Part shown: positions 5,320-5,376 of the stretch, piece after piece
Layout: every line of letters begins with the position of its first letter
Position numbering within the stretch: the stretch's first letter is position 1
NCBI GenBank assembly: GCA_016191715.1
Contig: JACPVN010000059.1
Coordinates: 1 to 5,376, forward strand
DNA: 5,376 nucleotides
Reading direction: 5' to 3'
DNA from: Ignavibacteriota bacterium
GTDB taxonomy: Bacteria; Bacteroidota; Ignavibacteria; UBA10030; SZUA-254
Program-made: the position numbers and the translations under genes
Notes under the pieces: generated by a model
The model's database searches: none
Told to the model about the DNA's origin: nothing
The model's input: only the letters and a program-made list of their open reading frames with translations

Positions 5320-5376
5320 ACATCGTCTTCAGTTCTCTTTCATCAGTCCGACATTTACTGAGTTCCGTCTGCTGCA
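5288..5376 (-). CDS. possible C-terminal end of a gene entering from the right edge
   Basis: A minus-strand frame is open from the right edge to a TGA at 5290-5288, giving 28 residues that are strongly charged (QQTELSKCRTDERELKTMF, then a short tail). This resembles the hydrophilic tail of a helical protein, but the piece is too short to identify, and an open frame of this length is common by chance. If real, its gene would be the upstream neighbour of sdhC on the same strand, with about 220 bases between them. Confidence 0.2.
   Translation of the reverse strand, partial: QQTELSKCRTDERELKTMFSESETDNRK

Larger units (their letters stand above)
5067..5376. other. region upstream of sdhC with no firm gene
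   Basis: These 310 bases contain no well-supported coding region. The first 80 or so hold the candidate sdh control elements. The rest carries only short frames: one of 39 codons on the plus strand with a good ribosome binding site (5200-5319) and one open from the right edge on the minus strand (ending at 5288). No tRNA, known RNA motif or insertion-sequence end was recognised. Confidence 0.5.

Overview
The window looks like chromosomal DNA of an FCB-group bacterium, most likely of the Ignavibacteria/Chlorobi–Bacteroidota neighbourhood. This rests on an sdhC–sdhA–sdhB gene order with a single di-haem (b558-type) membrane anchor, the sequence style of the three subunits, the near absence of Shine-Dalgarno sites in front of the sdh genes, and a candidate promoter of the TTTG / TAnnTTTG kind. 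The placement is an inference from gene style; no taxonomic marker is present.

Right half (minus strand, about 1618-5066): a complete succinate:menaquinone oxidoreductase operon. sdhC (five-helix cytochrome b) is followed after 11 bp by sdhA (flavoprotein), then by a 127-bp spacer and sdhB (iron-sulfur protein). All expected cofactor residues are visible: the flavin-linking His and active-site His/Arg residues of SdhA, eleven cluster cysteines in SdhB, and four haem-ligand candidate histidines in SdhC. The complex carries electrons from succinate to menaquinone, joining the TCA cycle to respiration. A perfect 8-bp inverted repeat and a candidate promoter lie 40-77 bp upstream of sdhC.

Middle (minus strand, 922-1502): two small genes, a DUF4160 protein followed by a DUF2442 protein, lie downstream of sdhB in the same direction. 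This pair recurs in many bacteria and has the layout of a toxin-antitoxin-like module, but its function is unproven. A long-armed inverted repeat separates it from sdhB.

Left (plus strand, 149-895): a 248-residue soluble protein of an uncharacterised family converges on the DUF pair. A hairpin that could stop transcription from both sides sits at the junction. The first 130 bases hold a possible start of a further gene leaving the window on the minus strand.

The most unusual structure is the sdhA–sdhB spacer. It is built almost entirely of degenerate 7-bp units that stay in one unbroken phase for 17 units (2371-2489) while the unit sequence changes through three families. The last 310 bases, upstream of sdhC, hold the candidate regulatory elements and only weak short reading frames.
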